Positions 16,988 to 24,688 of a stretch of 64,000 bases of DNA are shown here, in pieces. The translations under genes were made by a program, and so were the position numbers. The DNA comes from Porticoccaceae bacterium LTM1 (GTDB lineage Bacteria; Pseudomonadota; Gammaproteobacteria; Pseudomonadales; Porticoccaceae). The notes beneath the pieces are model-generated. The model saw nothing but the letters and a program-made list of their open reading frames with translations, had not been told where the DNA came from and did no database searches. Each line of letters opens with the position of its first letter. Position 1 is the stretch's first letter. The DNA lies in contig CP127080.1 of NCBI GenBank assembly GCA_030252795.1, forward strand, positions 2,118,501 through 2,182,500, given 5' to 3'.

Positions 16988-17320
16988 TCAGTTATCGGCG
17001 GGGCTTTTCAGTTCTGACAACAATTCGGCCAGCTCTTTGAGCCCCTGTGCCGTAAACAGACTGCGCCCGCCGATAAATTCCCGTTCGGAAATATCTTCAC
17101 AAAGCTCGCGAATGGCCTCCAACTCGGGGTCATACCGCAATGGCATTCCAATAAATACATCCCAATCACTCTGGCTTGCCTGCCCCGCCAGCACCAATTC
17201 CAGAAGCCGAATAATATTCACTTTACCGATTCGATACGTCGGCGTGCCCAGCCGCATAAATACACAGAGTACGACGACGACCAAAAGTAATGTGAGAAAT
17301 AATGTGATCAAAAAGCCCAT
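16988..17320 (-). CDS. Conserved small membrane protein
   Basis: 110 residues: one N-terminal membrane helix (2-21), then a soluble part with VNIIRLLELVLAGQASQSDWDVFIGMPLRYDPELEAIRELC. I have seen similar small proteins in other gammaproteobacteria but know no function. It ends eight bases from the ACT gene in convergent orientation; no terminator hairpin is obvious between them. Confidence 0.6.
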   Translation of the reverse strand: MGFLITLFLTLLLVVVVLCVFMRLGTPTYRIGKVNIIRLLELVLAGQASQSDWDVFIGMPLRYDPELEAIRELCEDISEREFIGGRSLFTAQGLKELAELLSELKSPADN

Positions 17321-17376
17321 GGATAACTCACTATTTCCCGGCCTTTAACCACATTCAAATTACAGTACATGTTGTG

Positions 17377-18903
17377 TTAACCGGGAACAAAACTCAGCTT
17401 GAATACCATCGGCGCAAGGTAAACCATCGCCAGGTAAATCAAGCCGATGGAAATAACATTCAACCAGACACCCGCCTTCATCATATCGTGAATTCTCAAA
17501 CCGTCATAAGCAAAAACAATAGCATTGGGTGGTGTTGCTACCGGCATCATAAAGGCCATGGATGCCGCCAATGCAACCGGTATTGCCAGCATCATTGCAT
17601 CAAAGCCCAATCCCACAGATACCGCCCCCAGTATTGGCAAAAATGTCGCGGTGGTTGCGGTATTGGAGGTAATCTCGGTAAGAAATACGATCGACGCAGT
17701 TGTCGCCAGAATAATCAGGGTGATATCCAGGGCATCCAGCGCTCCCACCATTTCGCCAATTTCCGCAGCAAGCCCGGTACTTTTAAACGCAGCCGCCAAA
17801 GCCAGGCCTCCCCCAAACAATAATAAAATCTCCCAGGGAATTCCTCGCGCAGACTCCCACTCAATCGTGAATTTGTTGTATTGAATGGATGCCGGAATTA
17901 CAAACAGCAATGAAGCAGCGATCAGTGCAATGGACGTATCCGTGAAATTCAGGCCGGTCAGCTCGACAACCCACTTTCGTGTCATCCAGAGCATAGCTGT
18001 ACAAACAAACACAGTGAGAACCACTTTTTCGCCTCGGGACATTTGCCCCATCTCCTGCAGCTCTCGCTCCACCAGGGCAGCCGCATTGCCCATATCCAGA
18101 TTGCCCACAGGAAACAGCCATTTGCACAACAGCAACCAGACCACTGGAAGCATAATTAACATCAGTGGCGTTCCCATCATCATCCAGGTAGCGAAATCAA
18201 TCTGAATGCCGTAGTTATCCGACAAAAAACTGGCCAGTAGTGTATTTGGTGGCGTACCAATCAAGGTTGCCACACCCCCAATGGACGCACTGTAGGCAAT
18301 GCCCAACATCAGAGCGACACCGAAGCGTCGCACCTTTGACTTATCCTCTACTTTATGAGAAACAAAATCGATCAGAGAGATGCCAACGGTAAACATCATC
18401 AGAGCCGTTGCCGTATTGGAGATCCACATGGACAAAAAGGCGGTCGCAACCATAAAACCGCCAATAATACTGCCACTGGAGCTTCCCGCTATTTTTACAA
18501 CGGACAGCGCAATTCGCTTATGCAACCCCCACCGCTGCATGGCTGCTGCAATCAGGAAACCACCCAAAAACAGGAAAACCAACGGGTTGCCATAATTTGA
18601 TGACACCGCCTTTTGATCCTCGATTCCCATCAACGGCATCATCGCAATTGGCAGTAATGCGGTAACTGCAATAGGTGTGCATTCCGTCATCCACCAAATC
18701 ACCATCCAGGCAGTAAGTGCCACCAGCTTCCACGCCTCAGGGGTCAGTGAACCCGGCGCAGGCAGTACTGCAAGAACCAAAGCAACAACTGGCCCCAACA
18801 AAATAAATAAAATGCGCTTGCGAGCCATTGGAGGTTCATTGTCGTGAACCTCTACTTCCACTTTTACGGAAACCGATGAGTGCTCTTGTGACTCTGTTGT
18901 CAT
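17377..18903 (-). CDS. SLC13/DASS-family sodium-dicarboxylate transporter
   Basis: 508 residues from the ATG giving MTTESQEHSS; the frame is open 13 codons further up. A polar N-terminus (about 30 residues) precedes 11-12 membrane helices. DASS hallmarks are the SNTAT motif (in SMWISNTATALM) near residue 150 and the second SNT motif (EITSNTATTATFLPIL) near 425, which form the two Na+/substrate clamps, plus FLFLGGFLIAAAMQRWGLHKRIAL. It imports C4-dicarboxylates or related anions with sodium. The divergent OprD-like porin gene upstream may let the same substrate cross the outer membrane. Confidence 0.9.
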   Translation of the reverse strand: MTTESQEHSSVSVKVEVEVHDNEPPMARKRILFILLGPVVALVLAVLPAPGSLTPEAWKLVALTAWMVIWWMTECTPIAVTALLPIAMMPLMGIEDQKAVSSNYGNPLVFLFLGGFLIAAAMQRWGLHKRIALSVVKIAGSSSGSIIGGFMVATAFLSMWISNTATALMMFTVGISLIDFVSHKVEDKSKVRRFGVALMLGIAYSASIGGVATLIGTPPNTLLASFLSDNYGIQIDFATWMMMGTPLMLIMLPVVWLLLCKWLFPVGNLDMGNAAALVERELQEMGQMSRGEKVVLTVFVCTAMLWMTRKWVVELTGLNFTDTSIALIAASLLFVIPASIQYNKFTIEWESARGIPWEILLLFGGGLALAAAFKSTGLAAEIGEMVGALDALDITLIILATTASIVFLTEITSNTATTATFLPILGAVSVGLGFDAMMLAIPVALAASMAFMMPVATPPNAIVFAYDGLRIHDMMKAGVWLNVISIGLIYLAMVYLAPMVFKLSFVPG

Positions 18904-19211
18904 AACCCCACTCTCTTGCAGTTTATGTCGGCACCTTGCCAAAGGTAATTCACGTTCACCTGCTTATTAGGAAAGCAGATTATTTCACCCCCAACAAACC
19001 ACTCTCTCATTGTGGTCAACAGGTGCACTTTTAACAAACACTTCCAAATAACGCGAACAATTCATAAGCCCCTGAATATTCGAGCATTTTGAAATGAATC
19101 GTATCACTTAAGCGACGCCTGGTTGTATTGGGCAATATCAAGGTAACTGGCTACGCCCGCTGACAATTCAGTACATGGACTAGACTGAAAAAAAACAGTT
19201 CGGGCAGCGCA

Positions 19212-20531
19212 ATGAAATGCTTTATACCTCTACTTCTGGCAGGCTGCACTCTCCACGCTGCTCAGGCAAGGGGGGAAACAACGCCCTCGTCCTTATCCAA
19301 GACTCTAGTGGATGACGCCACACTTAGCTTGCGGACACGTGTGGCAATCATTGACAGGGAGTTTGATAAAGACCCGCAAAGTGATCGCGAACAAGCTGCT
19401 GTCGGTTTAATTCTCAAATACGAATCCGGGAAAATTGCCAACTTCGCCAGTGTGGCAATAGCTGGTTATCACGTAGAAAAGCTATTCACTAACGGCCTTG
19501 CGGCCAATGATGTTCTGCCAGTTGGCAGCGACCAAAAACAGGAAAGTAGATTCAGTAAACTGGGCGAAGCCTATGTACACCTGTTCCCTGCCGAAGATCT
19601 CACCGTCAGCATTGGGCGTCAAACCAGCAAATCCCTGCTGATGTCCAGCTCCGGTCAACGCGCCATACCCAATACCTTTCAGGGCATTACTGCCAGCTAC
19701 CAGATAGAGCAGGTAAAACTTTATAGTCACTGGTTCAACAAATGGTCTCGCCGCCACGATGATGGGTGGGAAAATTTTGCCACGGATATCAGTGGCAGCA
19801 AAATTGATCATATTTGGGTTAACGGCATAATTTATAAGAACAAGCAATTAAACCTGGAATTTGAACACTTAAACTCAGCTAATTTCCTGACTAAAATCGG
19901 CTTCAGAGCAACTTATGAGTGGCAATTGAAAAAGCACAGCAAACTCAGTGCACAAGTTGGTTACTTTACTTCGGAAGATGATGGCTCGCTGTTTGTAGTC
20001 GGCTCGGAGTCTGCTGAGCTGGATGACGAAGATGGTGCTCCCATTGGCACTCGCAGCAGTAACGATGGTCGGGGTACTTTTGCTCAACTCACTTACAGTT
20101 TTAACAACTGGATTTTTTCCACCGCTCTCAGCCAGTTTGATCAATCATGGATAGAAGATAACTTTGCCGGTGACCACGGCACCAACCCATTTCCGACTCG
20201 CTCTATTATCTTTCCCGACTTCTCCAACGCCAATGAACAGGCAATGATGTTGAGTGTCACCTACAACTGGCAGGATTACTTACCGGGACTGTCTACGGCG
20301 TTTACCTATGTAAAAGGCGACGATATAGAAAACAGTGTCGACGTATCACTGGGTAAAGCCGAAGAGAATTACCGTGAATTCTTCATCAAATACCAGCCGA
20401 AATGGCTGAAAGGACTATCCATCCAATGGCGCTACCACGACTACCGAAGCCGAAAAATTGGCGATGTTGACGGAGTGAAGACGGATGACCTGGATAATCG
20501 GATATTTATTGATTATACGTTTACGTTTTGA
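19212..20531 (+). CDS. OprD-family outer-membrane porin
   Basis: 439 residues. A short signal peptide (to about residue 20), then a beta-barrel pattern of alternating aromatic residues ending in DYTFTF with a C-terminal Phe, as needed for BAM recognition. OprD-like signatures are SLRTRVAIIDREF near the N-terminus, FSKLGEAYVHLFPAEDLTVSIGRQ and SSSGQRAIPNTFQGI. OprD relatives take up amino acids, small acids or aromatics. The divergent DASS transporter suggests an organic acid. Specificity is inferred from context only. Confidence 0.75.
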   Translation: MKCFIPLLLAGCTLHAAQARGETTPSSLSKTLVDDATLSLRTRVAIIDREFDKDPQSDREQAAVGLILKYESGKIANFASVAIAGYHVEKLFTNGLAANDVLPVGSDQKQESRFSKLGEAYVHLFPAEDLTVSIGRQTSKSLLMSSSGQRAIPNTFQGITASYQIEQVKLYSHWFNKWSRRHDDGWENFATDISGSKIDHIWVNGIIYKNKQLNLEFEHLNSANFLTKIGFRATYEWQLKKHSKLSAQVGYFTSEDDGSLFVVGSESAELDDEDGAPIGTRSSNDGRGTFAQLTYSFNNWIFSTALSQFDQSWIEDNFAGDHGTNPFPTRSIIFPDFSNANEQAMMLSVTYNWQDYLPGLSTAFTYVKGDDIENSVDVSLGKAEENYREFFIKYQPKWLKGLSIQWRYHDYRSRKIGDVDGVKTDDLDNRIFIDYTFTF

Positions 20532-20613
20532 GGCACAGGGTCAATTCAGAATCAAACTGAAAGACAGGTTCAGAAAAAAACACCAATGGACTTAATTTGA
20601 TCAAACTCGTTTG

Positions 20614-20925
20614 TCACGAGCTTGGTTCATAGTTAGCTCTTTCAATAAGCTTGAGGTCTTCACTGACAGCAACAAACATATAGCTACCGACGGGCGCATA
20701 GTCGGGATCATTATGAGCCAAAGGATTTTTACCAAGCCACTCGACCACGATAGAATCACTTTCTAACAGCCTGCTTTCTTTAACCCATGACTCAAAAGAA
20801 GCTTCAAGTTGGAGATGCTTATAGGTATCTCCCAGCATCACAACTCTGGCACGCTCCTGACCATCAGGCATCTCAAGCTCTACGATATCCCCGAGTTGTA
20901 TCTTTTTATGGTCTCGATAATCCAT
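20614..20925 (-). CDS. Hypothetical small soluble protein
   Basis: 103 residues, acidic. The first half looks like a small beta-barrel (KKIQLGDIVELEMPDGQERARVVMLGDTYKHLQLE), and the rest includes a GSYMFVAVSEDLKLIE strand pair. No membrane segment or known motif that I recognise. It lies 27 bp downstream of the cyclotransferase-like gene on the same strand and may be co-transcribed. Confidence 0.5.
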   Translation of the reverse strand: MDYRDHKKIQLGDIVELEMPDGQERARVVMLGDTYKHLQLEASFESWVKESRLLESDSIVVEWLGKNPLAHNDPDYAPVGSYMFVAVSEDLKLIERANYEPSS

Positions 20926-20952
20926 TCTCTACACCTGCACTGCAGCCGCTTA

Positions 20953-21447
20953 TTAACTGTGTATGGAACGCTGCCTCGCATCCCTCTCTCTATCACTATC
21001 TTCAACAACCTCAACCGAGATCATTTTTAGCTCAATGTACTCCGCAGGTAGTGATGTTTCTCTTGCGCCAATGAGTACATGGTTCATATACCAAGAGTAG
21101 GGCTTGAGTGTTTCATCAATTTTGGTGGCAACATAGATTGTTGCCTTTATCAATGTATCGTCCTGAGCTATGACCGTTACCACTTTTTCATCATACCCGT
21201 ACCCAAGACCTTCTACTTGATCTAAAACTGGCTTTTCAGCTGGGTCAATCATGAAAAGAGAACCATATATCACGTCGACAGAGTTTGAGGTGAAATACGC
21301 ATCACATTTTACTGAGCCATCCTCACTCAGTTTGTGAAATCTCAAATCGTGCTCATAGAGTCTATGGCACCCAAGAGGAACGGCACTTGGCGTTCTCTCT
21401 CGTAGTCGCGCAAGCGACATATTTGATCCGTAAGCGAAGTAATACAT
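20953..21447 (-). CDS. Gamma-glutamylcyclotransferase-like protein
   Basis: 164 residues. It begins MYYFAYGSNMS, the Y-G-S-N substrate loop of the gamma-glutamylcyclotransferase/AIG2 fold. The predicted catalytic Glu lies in VLDQVEGLGYGYDE (near residue 79), and the TIYVA strand follows. These enzymes release 5-oxoproline from gamma-glutamyl amino acids or peptides, a glutathione-turnover step. The exact substrate is not determined by these motifs. Cytoplasmic, length normal. Confidence 0.85.
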   Translation of the reverse strand: MYYFAYGSNMSLARLRERTPSAVPLGCHRLYEHDLRFHKLSEDGSVKCDAYFTSNSVDVIYGSLFMIDPAEKPVLDQVEGLGYGYDEKVVTVIAQDDTLIKATIYVATKIDETLKPYSWYMNHVLIGARETSLPAEYIELKMISVEVVEDSDRERDARQRSIHS

Positions 21448-21686
21448 GACTTTCCTGAATAAGTTAACACCAGTTAAATGTCACCTTGTGATGCACATTA
21501 TTTAGACATAACAGTAAGTATTCAGTTAGCGTAACAGACTCCAGGTCAACTTGACCTAGGACATGCTGTCTCCTAATCTCAAAGAGATCACCTAGGTAAA
21601 CGAACTCCCGTTCGTCTCTGCCTGCTGTAGGTGCCGATCCGCTACGTGTATTAATTACAACTGACAATCGTCGAGGAAGGCACAAA

Positions 21687-21914
21687 ATGCAATGCCGTCA
21701 TGGAGAAATCCAAGCCTCTCGTTTCAGAACCGAACGTGTCTTTAATTGCAATGGTGCATGGTACATCTCAACGCGAGAACTCCCCAGTATTGGGCCCTTT
21801 GCGAGCCATGAGGAAGCCGATGCTGAACTAATGTTATTTATGCGAACAATTCAGCAAGGAGCTTTCTCAATTCGGGATTATCTTGCTGCAAATCAGTATT
21901 TGCCTACGGGTTGA
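21687..21914 (+). CDS. Small DUF6316-like protein
   Basis: 75 residues. The core RFRTERVFNCNGAWYISTRE, followed by GPFASHEEADAELMLFM, fits a small family (DUF6316 as I recall it) known from Pseudomonadales-like bacteria: a short N-terminal basic part, an N-G-x-W-Y strand, a T-R-E turn and G-P-F before a helix. Function unknown. An overlapping minus-strand frame at 21464-21685 lies beside it and looks spurious. Confidence 0.6.
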   Translation: MQCRHGEIQASRFRTERVFNCNGAWYISTRELPSIGPFASHEEADAELMLFMRTIQQGAFSIRDYLAANQYLPTG

Positions 21915-21958
21915 GCAAACTCAACACTTAACATAGTCCGCCATAATCGGTCTGGGAT

Positions 21959-22381
21959 TTAACCACCAACGAGCTCTGCCCCTGGGCCCAGTGGCTGGCC
22001 ATAACTGAACTCAACATTATTTCCCGCGGGATCCTTGAGTCCGCAGTAGTAACCTACAGGATAGGGTTCCTCTCGAGGTGGCCAAAGCAGGCAGCCATCT
22101 GCCTCTGCCTGCCGTGCGATCTCGTCCACCTGCTCCCGACTCGCCACAGCAAAACCCAGGTGGCGATAGTCTCGCTCGGGCAGCGCTATATCATGCCCAC
22201 CATTCATCATCACGAAGATGAAGTCGGTTTCCCGACCTGGCTCCGCCATCCAGACAATACGCTTTTCAGCACTTTCGCGATGATGAATGACCACCATATT
22301 GCAGTAACGCTGATAGAAACTGATACAGGCATCCAGGTCTTCCACATGAAGGGCGAGATGGGTCATTCGAGGGAGCTGCAT
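21959..22381 (-). CDS. Glyoxalase/VOC-family protein
   Basis: 140 residues with two beta-alpha-beta-beta-beta modules. Module one is MTHLALHVEDLDACISFYQRYC; module two is HLGFAVASREQVDEIARQAEADG and PVGYYCGLKDPAGNNVEFSYG. Metal ligands His8 and the late Glu (in NNVEF) are visible. VOC enzymes include glyoxalase I, dioxygenases and resistance proteins; this one cannot be narrowed down. Divergent from the two-component operon. Confidence 0.85.
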   Translation of the reverse strand: MQLPRMTHLALHVEDLDACISFYQRYCNMVVIHHRESAEKRIVWMAEPGRETDFIFVMMNGGHDIALPERDYRHLGFAVASREQVDEIARQAEADGCLLWPPREEPYPVGYYCGLKDPAGNNVEFSYGQPLGPGAELVGG

Positions 22382-22449
22382 GGTTACCTCTTCTTTCCGC
22401 TGAGCCTGATTCAGTTATAGCCTAATTCTATTCCACCAATCACGCCCTG

Positions 22450-22461
22450 GGGGTTAACCCC
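22450..22461. promoter_or_regulatory. Palindrome GGGGTTAACCCC upstream of the two-component operon
   Basis: Perfect 12-bp palindrome followed by CGGCTTAAC, about 157 bp before the response-regulator ATG. It shares its core with 8975-8984. Possible operator. Confidence 0.25.
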
Positions 22462-22505
22462 GGCTTAACTACCCTTCCTCTAAAGTTGCCGCTACCTACC
22501 CCCCT

Positions 22506-22564
22506 GGCAATGCTAATTGCCAACTTTCGGAGGTACAGCCTGCGGGTTCCCTACCTCCTTTTTT
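22506..22564 (+). terminator. Hairpin plus intrinsic terminator in the leader of the two-component operon
   Basis: A small hairpin (GGCAAT/ATTGCC, 22506-22521) is followed by GGAGGTA/TACCTCC (22529-22558) and six T. No plus-strand gene ends just upstream; the neighbouring gene is divergent. The terminator thus sits inside the leader of the response-regulator gene (ATG at 22618) and could act as an attenuator, or end a short RNA. Confidence 0.6.
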
Positions 22565-22617
22565 ACCTGTTCTTGCGGTGATATGGTTACCAGTAGTTAT
22601 TCACAAAGGCTTTCAGT

Positions 22618-23298
22618 ATGTCCATGCAAATTCTCCTGGTAGAAGATGATCTTGATCTGGCCAGCACCCTGGTCGAGTACTGCGAGTTGAATGACATTAT
22701 CTGCGACCATGCCGCCAATGGCGTTGCCGGCCTGGAACTGGCGACCCATCACCCTTATCGGGTTCTGGTTCTGGACATCAATATGCCGCGCATGAATGGC
22801 CTGGAACTGTGTCAGGCCTTGAGAAATCAGGGTATTGATACACCTGTACTGATGCTTACCGCCCGCGACACAATTGACGACAAGGTTGCCGGGTTTAATG
22901 CCGGAACTGACGACTATCTGGTCAAACCCTTTGAACTGAAAGAACTGTTGGTACGCATTCATGCGCTGGCCAAGCGCCGCAGTGGTCAGGTTCAAAAACT
23001 GACCGTGGGTTCACTACAGATGGATATGCAAAAGAAGACCGTCTGGCGTGATGAGAACCAGGTCAAACTTTCCCCAACCGGCTGGGTATTACTGGAGACC
23101 CTGATGCGAGCTGCACCTGCCGTGGTCTCCCGACAGGAGTTGGAACAGGCCGTCTGGGGCGATGACCCTCCCGATAGCAACAGCCTCAAGGTACACCTGC
23201 ACAAACTGCGTCAGGCAGTTGATAAAGAGTTCACTACATCCCTGATTGAAACCGTAGCCGGACAGGGCTTTGCTTTAAGAGCCGACGATGAAAACTAA
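22618..23298 (+). CDS. OmpR/PhoB-type response regulator
   Basis: 226 residues. The receiver domain (1-120) has the acidic pocket VEDD (9-12), phospho-acceptor Asp53 (VLDINMPRMNG), the switch Thr in MLTARD and LVKPFEL with the conserved Lys. The C-terminal winged helix (about 130-222) shows LSPTGWVLLETLM and VWGDDPPDSNSLKVHLHKLRQAV with the recognition helix. It pairs with the kinase gene, which overlaps by 11 bases. Stimulus and targets unknown. Confidence 0.93.
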   Translation: MSMQILLVEDDLDLASTLVEYCELNDIICDHAANGVAGLELATHHPYRVLVLDINMPRMNGLELCQALRNQGIDTPVLMLTARDTIDDKVAGFNAGTDDYLVKPFELKELLVRIHALAKRRSGQVQKLTVGSLQMDMQKKTVWRDENQVKLSPTGWVLLETLMRAAPAVVSRQELEQAVWGDDPPDSNSLKVHLHKLRQAVDKEFTTSLIETVAGQGFALRADDEN

Positions 23299-24577
23299 AA
23301 CCACTGCTCGATTTTTTGCCCTTGGCTGGCTGATGGTGATTTCCACCATCACCATCGTGGGATACACCCTGCTGCTGAAACAGTATTTCCATAAGGGCCT
23401 CGATCTCAGCAACACCTATATGCTGGAATTTGAAGCACGTGACTTTGAACAGGCCTATCGTCAAAATCACGACGCGCCTCTGCCTCAATCCCCCATTTTC
23501 TCCAGTTATTTAGGCCTCTACTCCCTGCCAGACTGGGTATTGCAGGAATTTCCGCCTGAAAGCCATGAACCACTGAAAACCCAGCGCGTCGAGTGGTGGC
23601 CAGAAGGGGTGGAAAAAAACACCGACAACAAACACATTCTTTTCCTGTACCCGTTTGACCTCTACGATGGAACTCGGCTGTTTTTCCTCCAGCACATCAC
23701 ACCTGAACACGCCGCCAAGGAAACAAAAGCGAGATTTAATCGCATTACGTCAACCATCTGGCCAGTTGCGCTGATCTTTATTGTTTTCTCATTTATCGGC
23801 ATCGTTATTCTTATACAGACATTCAGAAAACCGGTAGAGCAATTGTCTAACTGGGCTGACTCGCTGACTCTTGAAAATAAAGACCAGCCGCGCCCCCAGT
23901 TCCGCTATCGGGAGCACGACCTGATTGCCGAGAAACTGCAACAGGCCTTCCAGCGCATTGGTGAAATCATTGAAAGTGAACATCAGTTTTTGCGCCATGC
24001 CAGCCACGAACTGCGAACCCCAATTGCTGTATTGCGCTCCAATATCGAGCTGCTCAATCACATGAAACCGGATTGTGAAATGGAACCGCGCGCCGCCGCA
24101 CCATGGCAGCGTATTGATCGCGCCGTTTCCAACATGCAGCACATGACCGAAACACTGTTATGGCTGAGCCGCAACGAGCCAATCGACAGCCACTTGCAAC
24201 CGTTATCTGTCGACAAAATGGTTCAGCAGTTGATTGAGGAAAATAGCTATTTACTGCAAGGCAAAGAAGTAGAATTGACCACCGAACTAACCCCCACCAC
24301 GATTACTACCGCCGAAATGCCGTGCCGAATCGCCCTGAACAATTTGATTCGGAATGCGTTTCAGTACACCGCTACAGGCTGGGTGAAGGTCCAGGTGACG
24401 AATGAGGGCGTTGTTATTTCCAACGCCAACACCGAATGTCCTCACGGAGAGCCAAACGGTACTGACATAGGATTTGGGCTTGGTCTTAAACTGGTGAAAA
24501 AAATCTGCGGCCAAATGGGCTGGGAATTCCAGAGTGACAAGATTTTTTGCGGGCGAAGAGCCACTTTGATGTTCTAG
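23288..24577 (+). CDS. Sensor histidine kinase
   Basis: 429 residues: TM1 (about 9-30), a periplasmic sensor of about 125 residues, TM2 (about 157-178), a short HAMP-like linker, a DHp domain with FLRHASHELRTP (His240), and a HATPase domain (NNLIRNAFQYT N-box; DIGFGLGLKLVKKI G-box). The periplasmic part is rich in aromatics (PDWVLQEFPPE, VEWWPEGVEK) and shows no named domain. The C-terminus is short after the G2 box, ending RRATLMF. It overlaps the regulator gene and is followed by a strong bidirectional hairpin. Confidence 0.92.
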   Translation: MKTKTTARFFALGWLMVISTITIVGYTLLLKQYFHKGLDLSNTYMLEFEARDFEQAYRQNHDAPLPQSPIFSSYLGLYSLPDWVLQEFPPESHEPLKTQRVEWWPEGVEKNTDNKHILFLYPFDLYDGTRLFFLQHITPEHAAKETKARFNRITSTIWPVALIFIVFSFIGIVILIQTFRKPVEQLSNWADSLTLENKDQPRPQFRYREHDLIAEKLQQAFQRIGEIIESEHQFLRHASHELRTPIAVLRSNIELLNHMKPDCEMEPRAAAPWQRIDRAVSNMQHMTETLLWLSRNEPIDSHLQPLSVDKMVQQLIEENSYLLQGKEVELTTELTPTTITTAEMPCRIALNNLIRNAFQYTATGWVKVQVTNEGVVISNANTECPHGEPNGTDIGFGLGLKLVKKICGQMGWEFQSDKIFCGRRATLMF

Positions 24578-24595
24578 AAATAACACTATTATGAG

Positions 24596-24654
24596 AAAAG
24601 TCGTCACTTTGGAAAAGTTAGCCTTAATAACACTTTCCAAAATGACGACTTTTT
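24596..24654. terminator. Bidirectional terminator between convergent operons
   Basis: Long stem AAAAGTCGTCA-CTTTGGAAAG facing CTTTCCAAAATGACGACTTTT around a 17-base loop, with A and T runs on both sides. It serves the kinase gene (plus) and the FG-GAP operon (minus). Confidence 0.88.
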
Positions 24655-24688
24655 GAATTAGCAGTCACACAAATTGGCTTATCCCAGC

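Noticed and set aside
21464..21685. 73-codon minus-strand frame between the cyclotransferase-like and DUF6316-like genes
   Set aside because: No ribosome site, no recognisable pattern, and it covers the promoter region of the plus-strand gene.
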